From contig CALUKU010000012.1 of NCBI GenBank assembly GCA_944321295.1, positions 1 through 64,000 of the forward strand: a DNA stretch of 64,000 nucleotides. The letters are read 5' to 3'. Within the stretch, counting starts at the first letter, position 1. Each line of letters starts with the position of its first letter. The notes below the pieces were generated by a model. The model saw only the letters and a program-made list of their open reading frames with translations. It did not search any database and was not told the origin of the DNA. This stretch comes from an uncultured Prevotella sp. GTDB lineage: Bacteria; Bacteroidota; Bacteroidia; Bacteroidales; Bacteroidaceae. Positions 41,448-50,384 of this stretch are shown here, one piece after another. The position numbers were made by a program, and so were the translations under genes.

Positions 41448-42488
41448 ATGGCAAAGGAAAAAGACGGAGCGGCCGACGCAAGCTTGCAGGAGGGCAAACT
41501 GAAAGCCCTGCAGGCCGCAATGGCAAAGATAGAGAAAGACTTCGGCAAGGGGTCGATAATGAAACTCGGCGACGAGAACATCGAGGCCGTTGAAGTGATA
41601 CCCACTGGCAGTATTGGCCTCAACGCCGCGCTCGGCGTAGGCGGATACCCGCGCGGCAGGATAATCGAGATATACGGCCCGGAGAGCAGCGGCAAGACGA
41701 CACTGGCCATACACGCCATAGCCGAGGCGCAGAAGGCAGGCGGCATAGCGGCCTTCATCGACGCCGAGCACGCCTTCGACCGCTTCTACGCCGCAAAGCT
41801 CGGCGTAGACGTAGAGAACCTGCTCATCTCACAGCCCGACAACGGCGAGCAGGCACTCGAGATAGCCGACCAGCTGATACGCTCGTCGGCCATAGACATC
41901 CTCGTGGTTGACTCGGTGGCGGCGCTCACGCCGAAAGCCGAAATCGAGGGCGACATGGGCGACAACAAGGTCGGCCTGCAGGCGCGCCTTATGAGCCAGG
42001 CCCTGCGCAAGCTTACGTCGACGATAAGCAAGACCAACACCACCTGCATCTTCATCAACCAGCTGCGCGAGAAGATCGGCGTGATGTTCGGCAATCCCGA
42101 AACCACCACCGGCGGCAACGCGCTGAAGTTCTACGCCAGCGTGCGCCTCGACATACGCCGCGTGACGAGCATTAAGGACGGCGACCAGGTTATAGGCAAC
42201 CAGGTGCGCGTGAAGGTGGTAAAGAACAAGGTGGCGCCGCCCTTCCGCAAGGCTGAGTTCGAGATAACCTTCGGCGAAGGCATATCGAAGGTTGGCGAAC
42301 TGGTTGACCTCGGCGTGGAGTACGGCATAATACAGAAGAGCGGCTCATGGTTCTCTTACCAGGGCAGCAAGCTCGCCCAAGGCCGCGACGCCACGAAGAC
42401 ACTGCTTAAGGACAACCCCGAGCTGTGCGACGAGATAGAGGCGCAGATAATGCAAGCCATATCCGACAAGAACGACTTCATGAACTAA
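41448..42488 (+). CDS. recA: Recombinase RecA
   Basis: Encodes 346 residues. RecA forms filaments on single-stranded DNA, drives strand exchange, and triggers the SOS response. Key features are Walker [10 protein letters not shown] near residue 76, the DAEHAFD motif, Walker [11 protein letters not shown], loop L1 ([20 protein letters not shown]), loop L2 ([22 protein letters not shown]), and the C-terminal domain ending in a short acidic tail. A terminator follows 15 bases after the stop. No LexA box was recognised upstream. Confidence 0.97.
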   Translation: MAKEKDGAADASLQEGKLKALQAAMAKIEKDFGKGSIMKLGDENIEAVEVIPTGSIGLNAALGVGGYPRGRIIEIYGPESSGKTTLAIHAIAEAQKAGGIAAFIDAEHAFDRFYAAKLGVDVENLLISQPDNGEQALEIADQLIRSSAIDILVVDSVAALTPKAEIEGDMGDNKVGLQARLMSQALRKLTSTISKTNTTCIFINQLREKIGVMFGNPETTTGGNALKFYASVRLDIRRVTSIKDGDQVIGNQVRVKVVKNKVAPPFRKAEFEITFGEGISKVGELVDLGVEYGIIQKSGSWFSYQGSKLAQGRDATKTLLKDNPELCDEIEAQIMQAISDKNDFMN

Positions 42489-42502
42489 CACAACCCCATA
42501 CG

Positions 42503-42564
42503 GCTGACGGCCTCAACCACGGCGCACGCACAACACTCCGCCGGGCAGGCCGTCAGCTATTTTT
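42503..42564 (+). terminator. Terminator of recA
   Basis: GCTGACGGCCT pairs with AGGCCGTCAGC, followed by TATTTTT. The T run also spells TATTTTTG (42558-42565), a TAnnTTTG box 25 bases before the sprT-like start. Confidence 0.8.
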
Positions 42565-42590
42565 GAACCTACCGGCAAACATATTTCCCC

Positions 42591-43262
42591 ATGCGTGTAG
42601 ACGTAAGCCTGCTTAACAGCTGGTTCACCTTTTTCAACGACAAGTACTTCGGCGGCTGCCTGCCCGTGCCGACTCTGGCTGTGGGCATGTCGCGCACGAG
42701 GCTCGGCTCGCTGTCGTGGCAATACAGGCGTCGCCTGTTCGGCAGGCGTCCGTGCGGCTACACGCTGCGCATCAGCAACTATTACGACGTAGACGAAACG
42801 GCCTTCAAGAACGTGCTGCTGCACGAGATGATTCATCTCCACATTGTTTCGCAAGGCTTAAAAGACACATCGCCACACGGCAAGATATTCCGCAAGATTA
42901 TGGCAAGCATAAATGCCGACGGATGGAACGTCAGCGTTACGGCCAGGATGGCCGGCCAACCCACGGCGCCGTCAGTGCGCCGCCGGCGCAAAAGGATTGT
43001 ACTTGCAGCCACGATGGGCGACGGCCGCTGCCTGCTGTCAGTGGTAAGTCCCGCCTATGCCGCCGCCATCGACAGGGCCGTAAGCAGCTCTACCGACGTC
43101 AGCTCGCACTCATGGTACGTGTCGTCTGACGAATATTTTGCCGACTTCCCCACAGTGCGCACGCCAAAGGGGCGAATCGTTACGGCCGAAGCATACGCAC
43201 GTGCCGTAGCCTCCATGCGCAAACTTGAGGCCGACAGCCTGCCTTACGGCAAACGCCGCTGA
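42591..43262 (+). CDS. SprT-like zinc metalloprotease domain protein
   Basis: Encodes 223 residues. The SprT-like domain covers the first 125 residues with zinc motif HEMIH at residues about 78-82 and a third histidine in SPHGKIFRKIM. FNDKYFGGCLPVP near the start is the typical opening. The C-terminal 100 residues are specific to Bacteroidales and lack a recognised motif. SprT/Spartan proteins act on DNA-protein crosslinks in eukaryotes; the bacterial role is unclear, though the position behind recA is suggestive. Confidence 0.87.
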   Translation: MRVDVSLLNSWFTFFNDKYFGGCLPVPTLAVGMSRTRLGSLSWQYRRRLFGRRPCGYTLRISNYYDVDETAFKNVLLHEMIHLHIVSQGLKDTSPHGKIFRKIMASINADGWNVSVTARMAGQPTAPSVRRRRKRIVLAATMGDGRCLLSVVSPAYAAAIDRAVSSSTDVSSHSWYVSSDEYFADFPTVRTPKGRIVTAEAYARAVASMRKLEADSLPYGKRR

Positions 43263-43293
43263 AGCCAGGCGCAAAGCATTGGTTTACGCTACG

Positions 43294-43404
43294 TAACGTT
43301 AGTTCGGCATAAAACTTATTTACTTGCAAACATTTTAAACAACCGTAGGGACATAATTTATTATGTCCGCACTTTGTTTTCTTATACTGAACTCACGACG
43401 TTAT
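43294..43404. mobile_element. MITE-like element, copy M3 (internally deleted)
   Basis: Left end TAACGTTAGTTCGGCATAA and right end TTATACTGAACTCACGACG form the outer inverted repeats. The left arm (ACTTATTTACTTGCAAAC and on) matches the arms of M4 and M5. Only the left half of the core remains (GTAGGGACATAATTTATTAT to GTCCGCAC at 43345-43372). The right end stops one base before the stop codon of the next small gene. Confidence 0.75.
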
Positions 43405-43405
43405 T

Positions 43406-43606
43406 TTAATACGCGCGCAACTTATCCCGAACAAGCTCTATAACACGCCCGCTGTTCTCGCAGCTAAGCACATACTTCTTGCCCGACTTAAGCTCTACGA
43501 GAAAAGCTTCGTCATGATTGCCTACGTATCTCAGATGGCGGCCAATCTCCTTATCATAGAAATTTCCCATACGCATTAGAATTATCACCTTGCCGTAAGC
43601 ACTCAC
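43406..43606 (-). CDS. Small protein or gene remnant of 66 residues
   Basis: The frame reads MSAYGKVIILMRMGNFYDKE and ends VLSCENSGRVIELVRDKLRAY; an internal start at 43576 is possible. The pattern of a short strand pair followed by a C-terminal helix resembles the end of a bacterial PH-like domain, so it could be what is left of a larger gene. MITE copy M3 abuts its stop codon. It has no obvious promoter. Whether it is expressed is uncertain. Confidence 0.4.
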   Translation of the reverse strand: MSAYGKVIILMRMGNFYDKEIGRHLRYVGNHDEAFLVELKSGKKYVLSCENSGRVIELVRDKLRAY

Positions 43607-43660
43607 AAAATAGTAATTATTTCATAAAAACATTAGACTGTAACTGAAAAACTCAAATAA

Positions 43661-43707
43661 AAATCCGCAACCGCAGCGCGACAAATGCGCACTGCGGTTG
43701 CGGATTT
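43661..43707 (-). terminator. Terminator of alaS
   Basis: AAATCCGCAACCGCAG pairs exactly with CTGCGGTTGCGGATTT; on the minus strand TTTTTATTT follows. It begins 22 bases behind the alaS stop codon. Confidence 0.88.
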
Positions 43708-43728
43708 ATGCTTAAACGGCGACTCGGG

Positions 43729-46350
43729 TTAGAGTTGCGCCAGCTCGATTACCTTGTCAACGGCGGCTGAAAGCCCGTCGGCGTTCTTGCCTCCGGCCGT
43801 GGCGAAATGCGGCTGTCCGCCACCGCCACCCTGAATAAGCTTGGCTGCCTCGCGCACCGTCTTGCCGGCGTTGAAACCATGCTCGGCCACCATGTCGTCG
43901 CTCGCCATGACGCTCAGCGTAGGACGGCCTTCATGCACGCTGCCGATGACGCAGAGCAGATGGTCGGGCACGGCGGCGCGGATCTTGAAGACAAGGTCCT
44001 TGGCCATGTCTTGCCTCATGGGTATCACGGCCGATACGACGGTGGTGCCGTTTACCATGCGCGCCTGCGAAATCAGCTTGTCCTTAGTGCGCTCAACGGC
44101 CTCCGCCTGATACTGCTCGATGCGCTTCTTCATGGCGTCGTGCTCCTCGATGTATTTCTCGATGACGCCCTTCAGGTCCTGCGCGTTGTTGAAGATGGCC
44201 GAAATGGCACGCACGGTGTCCTCAAGATGGTAAAGCAGCTGCTCGCACTCGCGGCCCGTCTTGGCCTCGATGCGGCGTATGCCGGCGGCAACGCTGCTCT
44301 CTGATATTATCTTAATCATGCCTATGCGGCCGGTCGACTTGGCGTGGATACCGCCGCAGAACTCGCAACTCGGGCCGAAGCGCACCACGCGCACCTTGTC
44401 GCCGTACTTCTCGCCGAAGAGGGCGATGGCGCCCATCTTCTTGGCTTCTTCGAGCGGAGTGTCACGATGTTCGTCGAGCGGGATGTCCTGGCGTATCATG
44501 TCGTTGACAATCTGCTCTACGCGGCGCAGCTCCTCGTCGGTAACCTTCTGGAAGTGTGAGAAGTCGAAGCGCAGCGTGTCAGGCGATACGTACGAGCCTT
44601 TCTGCTCTACGTGGTCGCCGAGAACCTGCTTCAGGGCGTAGTCCAGCAGGTGTGTGGCCGTATGGTTGGCTGCGCTGGCCTCGCGCTTGTCGGTGTCTAC
44701 GCAGGCCATGAAGTCGGCCTCGGGGTTCTTGGGCAGTTCCTTGACGATGTGTATCGACTGGTTGTTCTCGCGCTTGGTGTCGATTACGTTAACGGTTTCG
44801 TTCTCGCTTACGAGCACGCCGCAGTCGCCCACCTGGCCGCCCATCTCGCCGTAGAACGGCGTATTGTCGAGCACAAGCTCGTAGAAGGTGTTCTTCTTCT
44901 GCGTCACCTTGCGGTAGCGCAGTATATGACATTCGTATTCGGTATAATCATAGCCCACGAACTGCTGTTCGCCCTGGCGCAACTCTACCCAGTCGCTGTT
45001 CTCCACGGCGGCGGCGTTGCGTGCGCGGGCCTTCTGCTTCTGCATCTCCTCGTCAAACTGCTTCTCGTCAACGGTCAGGCCGTTCTCGCGGCAGATAAGC
45101 TCGGTAAGGTCGAGCGGGAAGCCGTAAGTGTCGAACAGGCGGAACGCCTTGGCGCCGTCAAGACAGGTCTTGCCCTCGCGCTTCACCTCGTCCATGGCGT
45201 CGGCAAGCATGCTTATGCCGTTAGACAACGTGCGCAGGAACGAGTCTTCCTCCTCCTTTATCACGCGCATGATAAGCTCGCGCTGGGCGGCAAGCTCGGG
45301 ATAGGCCTCGCCCATCTCGCTGACAAGCGTCGGCACAAGGCGGAAGAGGAACGCCTCTTTCTGTCCGAGGAAGGTGTAGGCGTAGCGCACGGCGCGGCGC
45401 AGTATGCGGCGGATGACGTAGCCGGCCTTGGCGTTGCTCGGCAACTGGCCGTCGGCTATCGAGAAGGCTACGGCGCGCAGATGGTCGGCAACGACGCGCA
45501 TGGCGACGTCGGTGCGCTCGTCCTTGCCGTACTCATGGTCCGAGAGGCGCGCTATCTCACGTATTATCGGCTGGAAGATGTCGGTGTCGTAGTTTGAGTG
45601 CTTGCCCTGCAGGGCGCGTACAAGGCGCTCGAAGCCCATGCCCGTGTCGATGACGTTCATCGACAGCTTCTCGAGCGAGCCGTCAGCCTTGCGGTTATAC
45701 TGCATGAAGACGAGGTTCCAGATTTCAATCACCTGCGGGTCGTCCTTGTTCACCAGTTCGCGTCCCGGCACCTTGGCCTTCTCTTCGGGCGTGCGCGAGT
45801 CGAGGTGTATTTCCGAGCACGGTCCGCAAGGGCCCGTGTCGCCCATCTCCCAGAAGTTGTCGTGCTTGCTGCCGTTGATTATATGGTCTGCCGGCACGTG
45901 CTTTGCCCAGTAGCGTGCGGCCTCGTCGTCGCGCTCGAGCCCCTCTTCGGGCGAGCCCTCGAACACTGTCACGTACAGGTCTTTCGGGTCGAGGTGGAGC
46001 ACGTCTACAAGATACTCCCAGGCGTAATCGATGGCGCCTTCCTTAAAATAGTCGCCGAAGCTCCAGTTGCCGAGCATCTCGAACATCGTGTGGTGGTAAG
46101 TGTCGTGGCCCACCTCCTCAAGGTCGTTGTGCTTGCCGCTCACGCGCAGGCACTTCTGCGAGTCGGCACGGCGGCGCGGCTCGGGGTCGCGCGTGCCTAA
46201 TATAATATCCTTCCACTGGTTCATGCCCGCGTTGGTGAACATCAGCGTGGGGTCGTCCTTCACCACCATGGGGGCGGACGGTACTATCTTGTGTCCTTTC
46301 TCTTCGAAAAAACGCTTGAAAGATTCACGGATTTCGTTAGCTGTCATCAT
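43729..46350 (-). CDS. alaS: Alanyl-tRNA synthetase
   Basis: Encodes 873 residues, the usual length. AlaS charges tRNA-Ala and hydrolyses misacylated Ser/Gly-tRNA. In order: class II catalytic core ([31 protein letters not shown] in parts), [13 protein letters not shown], the tRNA recognition helices, editing domain with [11 protein letters not shown] (HxxxH) and [13 protein letters not shown] (the zinc-binding Cys and His), then the C-terminal oligomerisation domain with [14 protein letters not shown]. The start [15 protein letters not shown] at 46350 (or 46347) fits the family; the frame open to 46488 passes through the promoter. Confidence 0.97.
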   Translation of the reverse strand: MMTANEIRESFKRFFEEKGHKIVPSAPMVVKDDPTLMFTNAGMNQWKDIILGTRDPEPRRRADSQKCLRVSGKHNDLEEVGHDTYHHTMFEMLGNWSFGDYFKEGAIDYAWEYLVDVLHLDPKDLYVTVFEGSPEEGLERDDEAARYWAKHVPADHIINGSKHDNFWEMGDTGPCGPCSEIHLDSRTPEEKAKVPGRELVNKDDPQVIEIWNLVFMQYNRKADGSLEKLSMNVIDTGMGFERLVRALQGKHSNYDTDIFQPIIREIARLSDHEYGKDERTDVAMRVVADHLRAVAFSIADGQLPSNAKAGYVIRRILRRAVRYAYTFLGQKEAFLFRLVPTLVSEMGEAYPELAAQRELIMRVIKEEEDSFLRTLSNGISMLADAMDEVKREGKTCLDGAKAFRLFDTYGFPLDLTELICRENGLTVDEKQFDEEMQKQKARARNAAAVENSDWVELRQGEQQFVGYDYTEYECHILRYRKVTQKKNTFYELVLDNTPFYGEMGGQVGDCGVLVSENETVNVIDTKRENNQSIHIVKELPKNPEADFMACVDTDKREASAANHTATHLLDYALKQVLGDHVEQKGSYVSPDTLRFDFSHFQKVTDEELRRVEQIVNDMIRQDIPLDEHRDTPLEEAKKMGAIALFGEKYGDKVRVVRFGPSCEFCGGIHAKSTGRIGMIKIISESSVAAGIRRIEAKTGRECEQLLYHLEDTVRAISAIFNNAQDLKGVIEKYIEEHDAMKKRIEQYQAEAVERTKDKLISQARMVNGTTVVSAVIPMRQDMAKDLVFKIRAAVPDHLLCVIGSVHEGRPTLSVMASDDMVAEHGFNAGKTVREAAKLIQGGGGGQPHFATAGGKNADGLSAAVDKVIELAQL

Positions 46351-46376
46351 ATTATGTCTTGTTTGCTTTCGGACGG

Positions 46377-46384
46377 CAAAATTA
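46377..46384 (-). promoter_or_regulatory. -7 box of alaS
   Basis: Minus strand TAATTTTG, with TTTG 20 bases upstream; leader about 20 bases. Confidence 0.68.
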
Positions 46385-46479
46385 TAAAAAATCCTACAAA
46401 ACGCCAAATTATTTGCCTTTATGCGTGGCAATTTCATAATCCGTTGACAGTCAGCGCATTGCCCTGTGTCCGCCCTGCG

Positions 46480-46567
46480 GCTTTGCAAAAGGCCGTCTTT
46501 TGCGCTTCAAAACATGGTCTTTTACACGCCAAAAGGTGGCCTTTCGCCGTGCGAAAGGCCACCTTTT
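46480..46567. repeat. Four-unit 22-bp palindromic array A7
   Basis: Units 46480-46501, 46502-46523, 46524-46545, 46546-46567. Units 3 and 4 are exact reverse complements over AAAAGGTGGCCTTTC / GAAAGGCCACCTTTT. A related box TTGACAGTCA lies to the left at 46444-46453. It lies upstream of alaS. Confidence 0.85.
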
Positions 46568-46592
46568 GGAAAACGGAAGGTTTTTGCCTGAT

Positions 46593-47399
46593 TTACCACT
46601 CGAAGTATTCACTGCCGTCACCGTAGTCAATCCATATCGGAAAACCGTTCTCGTCGATGCCCCATGAATAGCTGTAGCCGTCGTCATATTCCGGGTCATA
46701 ATAGCCCACGGGCAGGTGGCGCGTGGCCTTTCCGAGCAGTCCGGCGTAATAGGCGTAGCCCAGTTGGTCGAGGTCTATGTACAGGGTCTCGTCAAAAAGC
46801 ATGACGTTGCCCTTGTTCTCTATGGGCGTGGTCACCTCGTCGTCGGTGTAAAGAATGTCGTAGCTGTATTCGTCGCCGTCGATGTTGTCCTTCTCTGTGA
46901 CGTTGGTTATGTCGCCGCCTGAGTATGTTATGCGTGTCTCCTCATTTTCGTCAGACGACGAATACCTTACTCTGTTGAGCTGTCCGGCGGAATTGTAGCT
47001 GAGTTTCCACGATTTATGGTCAGTCTCTCCATAGTCGTAATACGTCATGTCGCAGTTTGAAACGAAGCCGTTGCCGCCAAGTTTCATCTTCAGTTCGGCA
47101 TAGCTTTCTTCCGAATACGTTATGGTCATGAGCACATACGCGTCGCCGTCAGAGCGCGTCTTGATGTTGTGGTAGTCAAAGGTCACGTCGCCGTAGTCAA
47201 GCTCCATGGCCGTGACAAGTCCCTCGGCGTTGCGCGTAATAGAGTAAATGCCCGGGGCGCTCTTCGGCCATCCGTTGGTGAACACGGCTTCAGTGTCTAC
47301 CGTATCGCCTGCGCTTTCGTCATCGTCGCTGCATGACGAAAAGCCTGCCAGCAGTGCCATGCAGGCCAGTCCTGTTGCCAAAAACTTCAATGTTTTCAT
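46593..47399 (-). CDS. Exported lipoprotein, DUF4595-like
   Basis: Encodes 268 residues. The signal peptide ends in lipobox GFSSC followed by SDDDE. The body has the repeated beta pattern TRNAEGLVTAMELDYGDVTF, YNSAGQLNRVRYSS and ITYSGGDITNV, and the C-terminal block LDQLGYAYYAGLLGKATRHLP, which I associate with the DUF4595 family of Bacteroidales lipoproteins. Function is unknown. Array A7 lies between its stop codon and alaS. It may be read with the two upstream genes on the same strand. Confidence 0.8.
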   Translation of the reverse strand: MKTLKFLATGLACMALLAGFSSCSDDDESAGDTVDTEAVFTNGWPKSAPGIYSITRNAEGLVTAMELDYGDVTFDYHNIKTRSDGDAYVLMTITYSEESYAELKMKLGGNGFVSNCDMTYYDYGETDHKSWKLSYNSAGQLNRVRYSSSDENEETRITYSGGDITNVTEKDNIDGDEYSYDILYTDDEVTTPIENKGNVMLFDETLYIDLDQLGYAYYAGLLGKATRHLPVGYYDPEYDDGYSYSWGIDENGFPIWIDYGDGSEYFEW

Positions 47400-47460
47400 A
47401 TCTGTCTTGTTTGATTGTATTATGTCGTTGCTTTGCAGACCTGCTGTCTGTCGTTATTGC

Positions 47461-47988
47461 TTATTTGTTCAGATAACCGTCGATGTCGAAATCTGTCAGC
47501 TCAGGGTATCCGGCGTATAGCGGATGGCGTGGGTTGCCCCATTTAGTCGGCGTGCCAGCCTGCACGTAACGCGAACATTTGTCGCTTATCGCGGCCACGA
47601 TGTCGCGCAGGCAAGTCTTCAGGTATGGGCGCAGGCCTATGTTGTTGCCGAACGCCAGCAGCACGGTAGGCTCGCTGACGTCCTTCAGCGCCTCCTTGAT
47701 TTGCCGCAGGTTCTCCTGGTGCAGACTGTCGTTCAGCTCGCGGTCAAGCCCTGCCGGGTCAGTGGTGCGTTGCGGATAAAGGTTCAACATGATGAAACTA
47801 TCGAAACCGTTGCGCTCCGCTATTCCCATAACGCGCGTCATAGTGGCGTCCGCCTTGGCCTCGTTCGCCGTGCTGGGGTTAAGCCCTACAACTATCAGCG
47901 GCCTGTCGCCGTCTTTCCTTAGGACGTAACGCACCTTGTCGTTATCGCCCGTCATTCTTACATTTTCGTATTTCATAGCTCTTGTCAT
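47461..47988 (-). CDS. DUF1643 protein
   Basis: Encodes 175 residues (171 if the second methionine, MKYENVRM at 47976, is the start; AAGAG lies just before it). It matches the DUF1643 family: RPLIVVGLNPSTANEAKADATM, NGFDSFIMLNLYPQRTTDP, VLLAFGNNIGLRPYL and GTPTKWGNPRHPLY, given in parts. Members look like soluble enzymes but no activity is known. The gene starts four bases after the stop of the LRR lipoprotein gene, so the two are translationally close. Confidence 0.88.
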   Translation of the reverse strand: MTRAMKYENVRMTGDNDKVRYVLRKDGDRPLIVVGLNPSTANEAKADATMTRVMGIAERNGFDSFIMLNLYPQRTTDPAGLDRELNDSLHQENLRQIKEALKDVSEPTVLLAFGNNIGLRPYLKTCLRDIVAAISDKCSRYVQAGTPTKWGNPRHPLYAGYPELTDFDIDGYLNK

Positions 47989-47992
47989 TAAG

Positions 47993-49453
47993 TTAATATT
48001 CCACTATTTCCTTAAAGTCCGTCCACGGACAGCCCACCGCCTCGTATGCAGCCTTGGCGCCTCTTGGCACGTAAAGCGTGCACTTGCTCATTGCGTTTGT
48101 ATGAGTAGAATAATCCATGTCGTCAATACTCAGGCAGCCGTCAGTCTCCGGAGGTGTCGCTGCTTCCATGTAAAGCGTCCTCATATTGCAGCCATAAAAA
48201 ATCTGACTTTCAAGTTTCTTGACGTTTGCCGGGATAGTTAATGTCTGTAAGGCTTCATAACCTCGGAACGCAAATGATTCTATTTCTTGCACTTCTTCGC
48301 CTATTATTATATTGGAAATGTTAGGACAACCTGTATTATAAGTGAACCATATTTTTTCTGAATGGTATTCCAATGTTTTCAGATTTGTACAGCCAGACCA
48401 TGAATTATATGTTACATCTTTTACTGTTTTTGGTATCACTATTTTTTCAAGGCTGGCGCAATTATTAAAAGCACACAATCCAATGGAATCCAATTTAGAA
48501 GAATATGTGATGTCTTTTAGGTCTGAACAGTCAGAAAACAACCAATTAGAAAGTTTAGTTACATTTTCTGGCAGCTCGATTTTTGTAAGGTGTATGCAGC
48601 TCGAAAATGCAAATTGCCCTATCTGTGTAACGGTTTCAGGTATGTTTACCGAGCTTAATTTGTAACAACCTAAAAACGCCATATCACCGATAGACGTTAC
48701 TCCTTGCGGAATGTCTATTGATGTTAATTCCTGGCAACTACCAAGTGCATTTGTACCGATAGCCGTTATTGACGTCGGGAGTTTAATGCTTTTGGCTTTC
48801 ATAAAGCCAGATAGCAGCCAATCAGTAACCTTGTCCGTCTCCGTGTAAAGCTCTTCGTAGCCATAAAAATAATAGCTGTCACCGCCAGAAACGATGCGCG
48901 CTTCGCTCAAGTCCAGGCCTTCAAGGTTTATCATGTGCTCACGCAAGAACTTGAAGTCGGTGCCGTTCAGCTCGCCCGTAAGTATCAGTTCTTTTATGTT
49001 CTCGTAGTCTTTGCCGAGCTGTTGCTCTAATGTTCCGGGGGCATCGAGGTGGATTTTTGCCGTACCTGCGCCGCCTTGCCTCACGGTGATGTAGTTGTTC
49101 AGTTCGCCCGTCTTCAGCGTGACTACGGCCTCGCGGCTCTCGTATGACTTGTTTTCGGATACTTTTATGGTCATTGTTCCGTCGTCCGCCGAGCCGTTGC
49201 CAGGCGTTATCGTACACCAGCTTTCGGTTGACGAGGCCGTCCACCGCTTGTTGGTTGTGAACGTTACGGCCTGCTCCGAGCTGTTGGCACCGAAGTCGAT
49301 ACCGTTGGCGAAATACTTTGTCGACTCCTGCGAGGGCGTAAACCGCGTGGCTATGCCGCTGTCGTCGCCACCTTCGTCGTCATCGCTGCTGCACGAGATG
49401 AACAACGGCGCGGCGATGAGCATTAGAAAAATGTAAAATATGTTTGTTTTCAT
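47993..49453 (-). CDS. Lipoprotein with BACON-like domain and BspA-type leucine-rich repeats
   Basis: Encodes 486 residues. The signal peptide ends in lipobox LFISC followed by SSDDDE. Residues about 55-130 resemble a BACON-type beta-sandwich (TTNKRWTASSTESWCTITPG). The rest is LRR_5 repeats such as IGDMAFLGCYKLSSVNIP and IGQFAFSSC, with the BspA spacing of about 23 residues. Surface adhesion is the usual inference. The repeat region (about 48.2-48.8 kb) is clearly AT-richer than the ends, as in the other LRR gene of this window. The gene is 16 bases behind the 68-residue protein gene, forming one operon under the structured leader RNA. Confidence 0.87.
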   Translation of the reverse strand: MKTNIFYIFLMLIAAPLFISCSSDDDEGGDDSGIATRFTPSQESTKYFANGIDFGANSSEQAVTFTTNKRWTASSTESWCTITPGNGSADDGTMTIKVSENKSYESREAVVTLKTGELNNYITVRQGGAGTAKIHLDAPGTLEQQLGKDYENIKELILTGELNGTDFKFLREHMINLEGLDLSEARIVSGGDSYYFYGYEELYTETDKVTDWLLSGFMKAKSIKLPTSITAIGTNALGSCQELTSIDIPQGVTSIGDMAFLGCYKLSSVNIPETVTQIGQFAFSSCIHLTKIELPENVTKLSNWLFSDCSDLKDITYSSKLDSIGLCAFNNCASLEKIVIPKTVKDVTYNSWSGCTNLKTLEYHSEKIWFTYNTGCPNISNIIIGEEVQEIESFAFRGYEALQTLTIPANVKKLESQIFYGCNMRTLYMEAATPPETDGCLSIDDMDYSTHTNAMSKCTLYVPRGAKAAYEAVGCPWTDFKEIVEY

Positions 49454-49469
49454 CGTTGGTTGTTTGTTC

Positions 49470-49676
49470 TCATTTCACTTCCTCGGCCGTGAAATATCCC
49501 CGACCGCAATATGTCTCAGAAACGTCTATTCCATACTTCTGCTTGAGGGCTGCGCTGATTTCCTTTGCCGAGGGTGGCGCGCTGGTGCCGCTCTTAATGA
49601 TTTCAAAGGTTAGCCCTGCGGGCGCTTTTTGTGCATTTCTCCTGCACGTAACTTTCCATAAATGTGGTGTTGCCAT
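49470..49676 (-). CDS. Small conserved protein of 68 residues, function unknown
   Basis: The frame MATPHLWKVTCRRNAQKAPA ... TYCGRGYFTAEEVK gives a soluble, basic 68-residue protein. The ATG at 49676 is preceded by GGGAGAGCAG. I believe similar small proteins starting MATPHLWKV occur widely in Prevotella, but I cannot name a family. The open frame continues upstream to 49835 but only through the structured RNA. It is the first gene behind leader RNA copy B and precedes the LRR lipoprotein gene by 16 bases. Confidence 0.65.
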   Translation of the reverse strand: MATPHLWKVTCRRNAQKAPAGLTFEIIKSGTSAPPSAKEISAALKQKYGIDVSETYCGRGYFTAEEVK

Positions 49677-49762
49677 AGTGCTGCTCTCCCTTGGCTTCCA
49701 GCCTCCTAAAGCCTGATTTAAGATTAAACATGAAAAAAGCGCAGGCTGCGATGCTAAGTCCT

Positions 49763-49903
49763 GAATTGGAGGTCCTAGGAAAACCTTACGCACGGATATA
49801 GTATAGCAGCTCACGCTAAGCGTGAGAACCACCATGCTTTCCTTGTGCGTAATTGCGAAATTTCCTAGGTTTCCAATTCACAAGATAAGCATAACGCTTC
49901 TTC
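49763..49903 (-). ncRNA. Structured leader RNA, copy B
   Basis: Three nested stems on the minus strand: an outer GAATTGGA / TCCAATTC plus CCTAGGAAA / TTTCCTAGG (49763-49782 with 49861-49879), a middle TTACGCAC / GTGCGTAA (49786-49793 with 49845-49852), and an apical CTCACGC / GCGTGAG (49810-49816 with 49820-49826). The same order occurs in copy A at 10994-11135 with compensating changes. Another hairpin (GACGGGA / TCCCGTC, 49923-49940) sits at the very start of this transcript but not in copy A. Confidence 0.72.
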
Positions 49904-49946
49904 TTTTTGTCAATATGTCGTTGACGGGACTGCTCCCGTCAGTCTG

Positions 49947-49976
49947 CAAATATACAAATAAATTGCTGTACCGCAA
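49947..49976 (-). promoter_or_regulatory. Promoter of leader RNA B
   Basis: Minus strand TTG (49974-49976), 19-bp spacer, TATATTTG (49947-49954), the same -7 sequence as for leader RNA A. The region 49977-50134 upstream holds nothing recognised. Confidence 0.78.
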
Positions 49977-50179
49977 TGCTCAATGTCAGGAAAAGTGTCA
50001 AGCCTTGCTGTATTTTTTGTCCGATGAAGGTTTATGTCTGACTGTGTTATGCCGGATATAGCCTGTTTCGGGATGTTTTTTCGTGAGCTGGTAAGTACAT
50101 TGTCGGGATTGTTCTTGGTGCGTTTTGTAACAGATTGATAATCAGCGTTTTACCAACACATTCCAAATGTCCGCCAGCG

Positions 50180-50267
50180 GCGTTGCAAAAGGCGGCCTTT
50201 TGCACTTTAAAAGACCATCTCTTACACGCTAAAAGGCGGCCTTTCGCATCGCAAAAGGCCGCCTTTT
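50180..50267. repeat. Four-unit 22-bp palindromic array A8
   Basis: Units 50180-50201, 50202-50223, 50224-50245, 50246-50267. The first, third and fourth carry AAAAGGCGGCCTTT or its complement. A TTGATAATCA box lies to the left at 50135-50144. Confidence 0.86.
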
Positions 50268-50384
50268 GGAAAACGACTGGATACAAGCATCCTTGAAAGC
50301 GAATATGCGTGCATTGCCGATATGCGCTGCAATTCGCTTTATTCCGCGTGTCCGGCCATAATAATCACCGACACATCAATAGGC

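Noticed and set aside
46451-46699. Open frames rich in Arg/Lys/Phe across arrays (for example at 20293-20740, 46451-46699 and 50047-50286)
   Set aside because: They are translations of the 22-bp palindromic units, lack ribosome sites and overlap real genes or their promoters.
49677-49835. Upstream extension of the 68-residue protein frame
   Set aside because: It would translate the stems of leader RNA B; the internal ATG at 49676 has a better upstream context.
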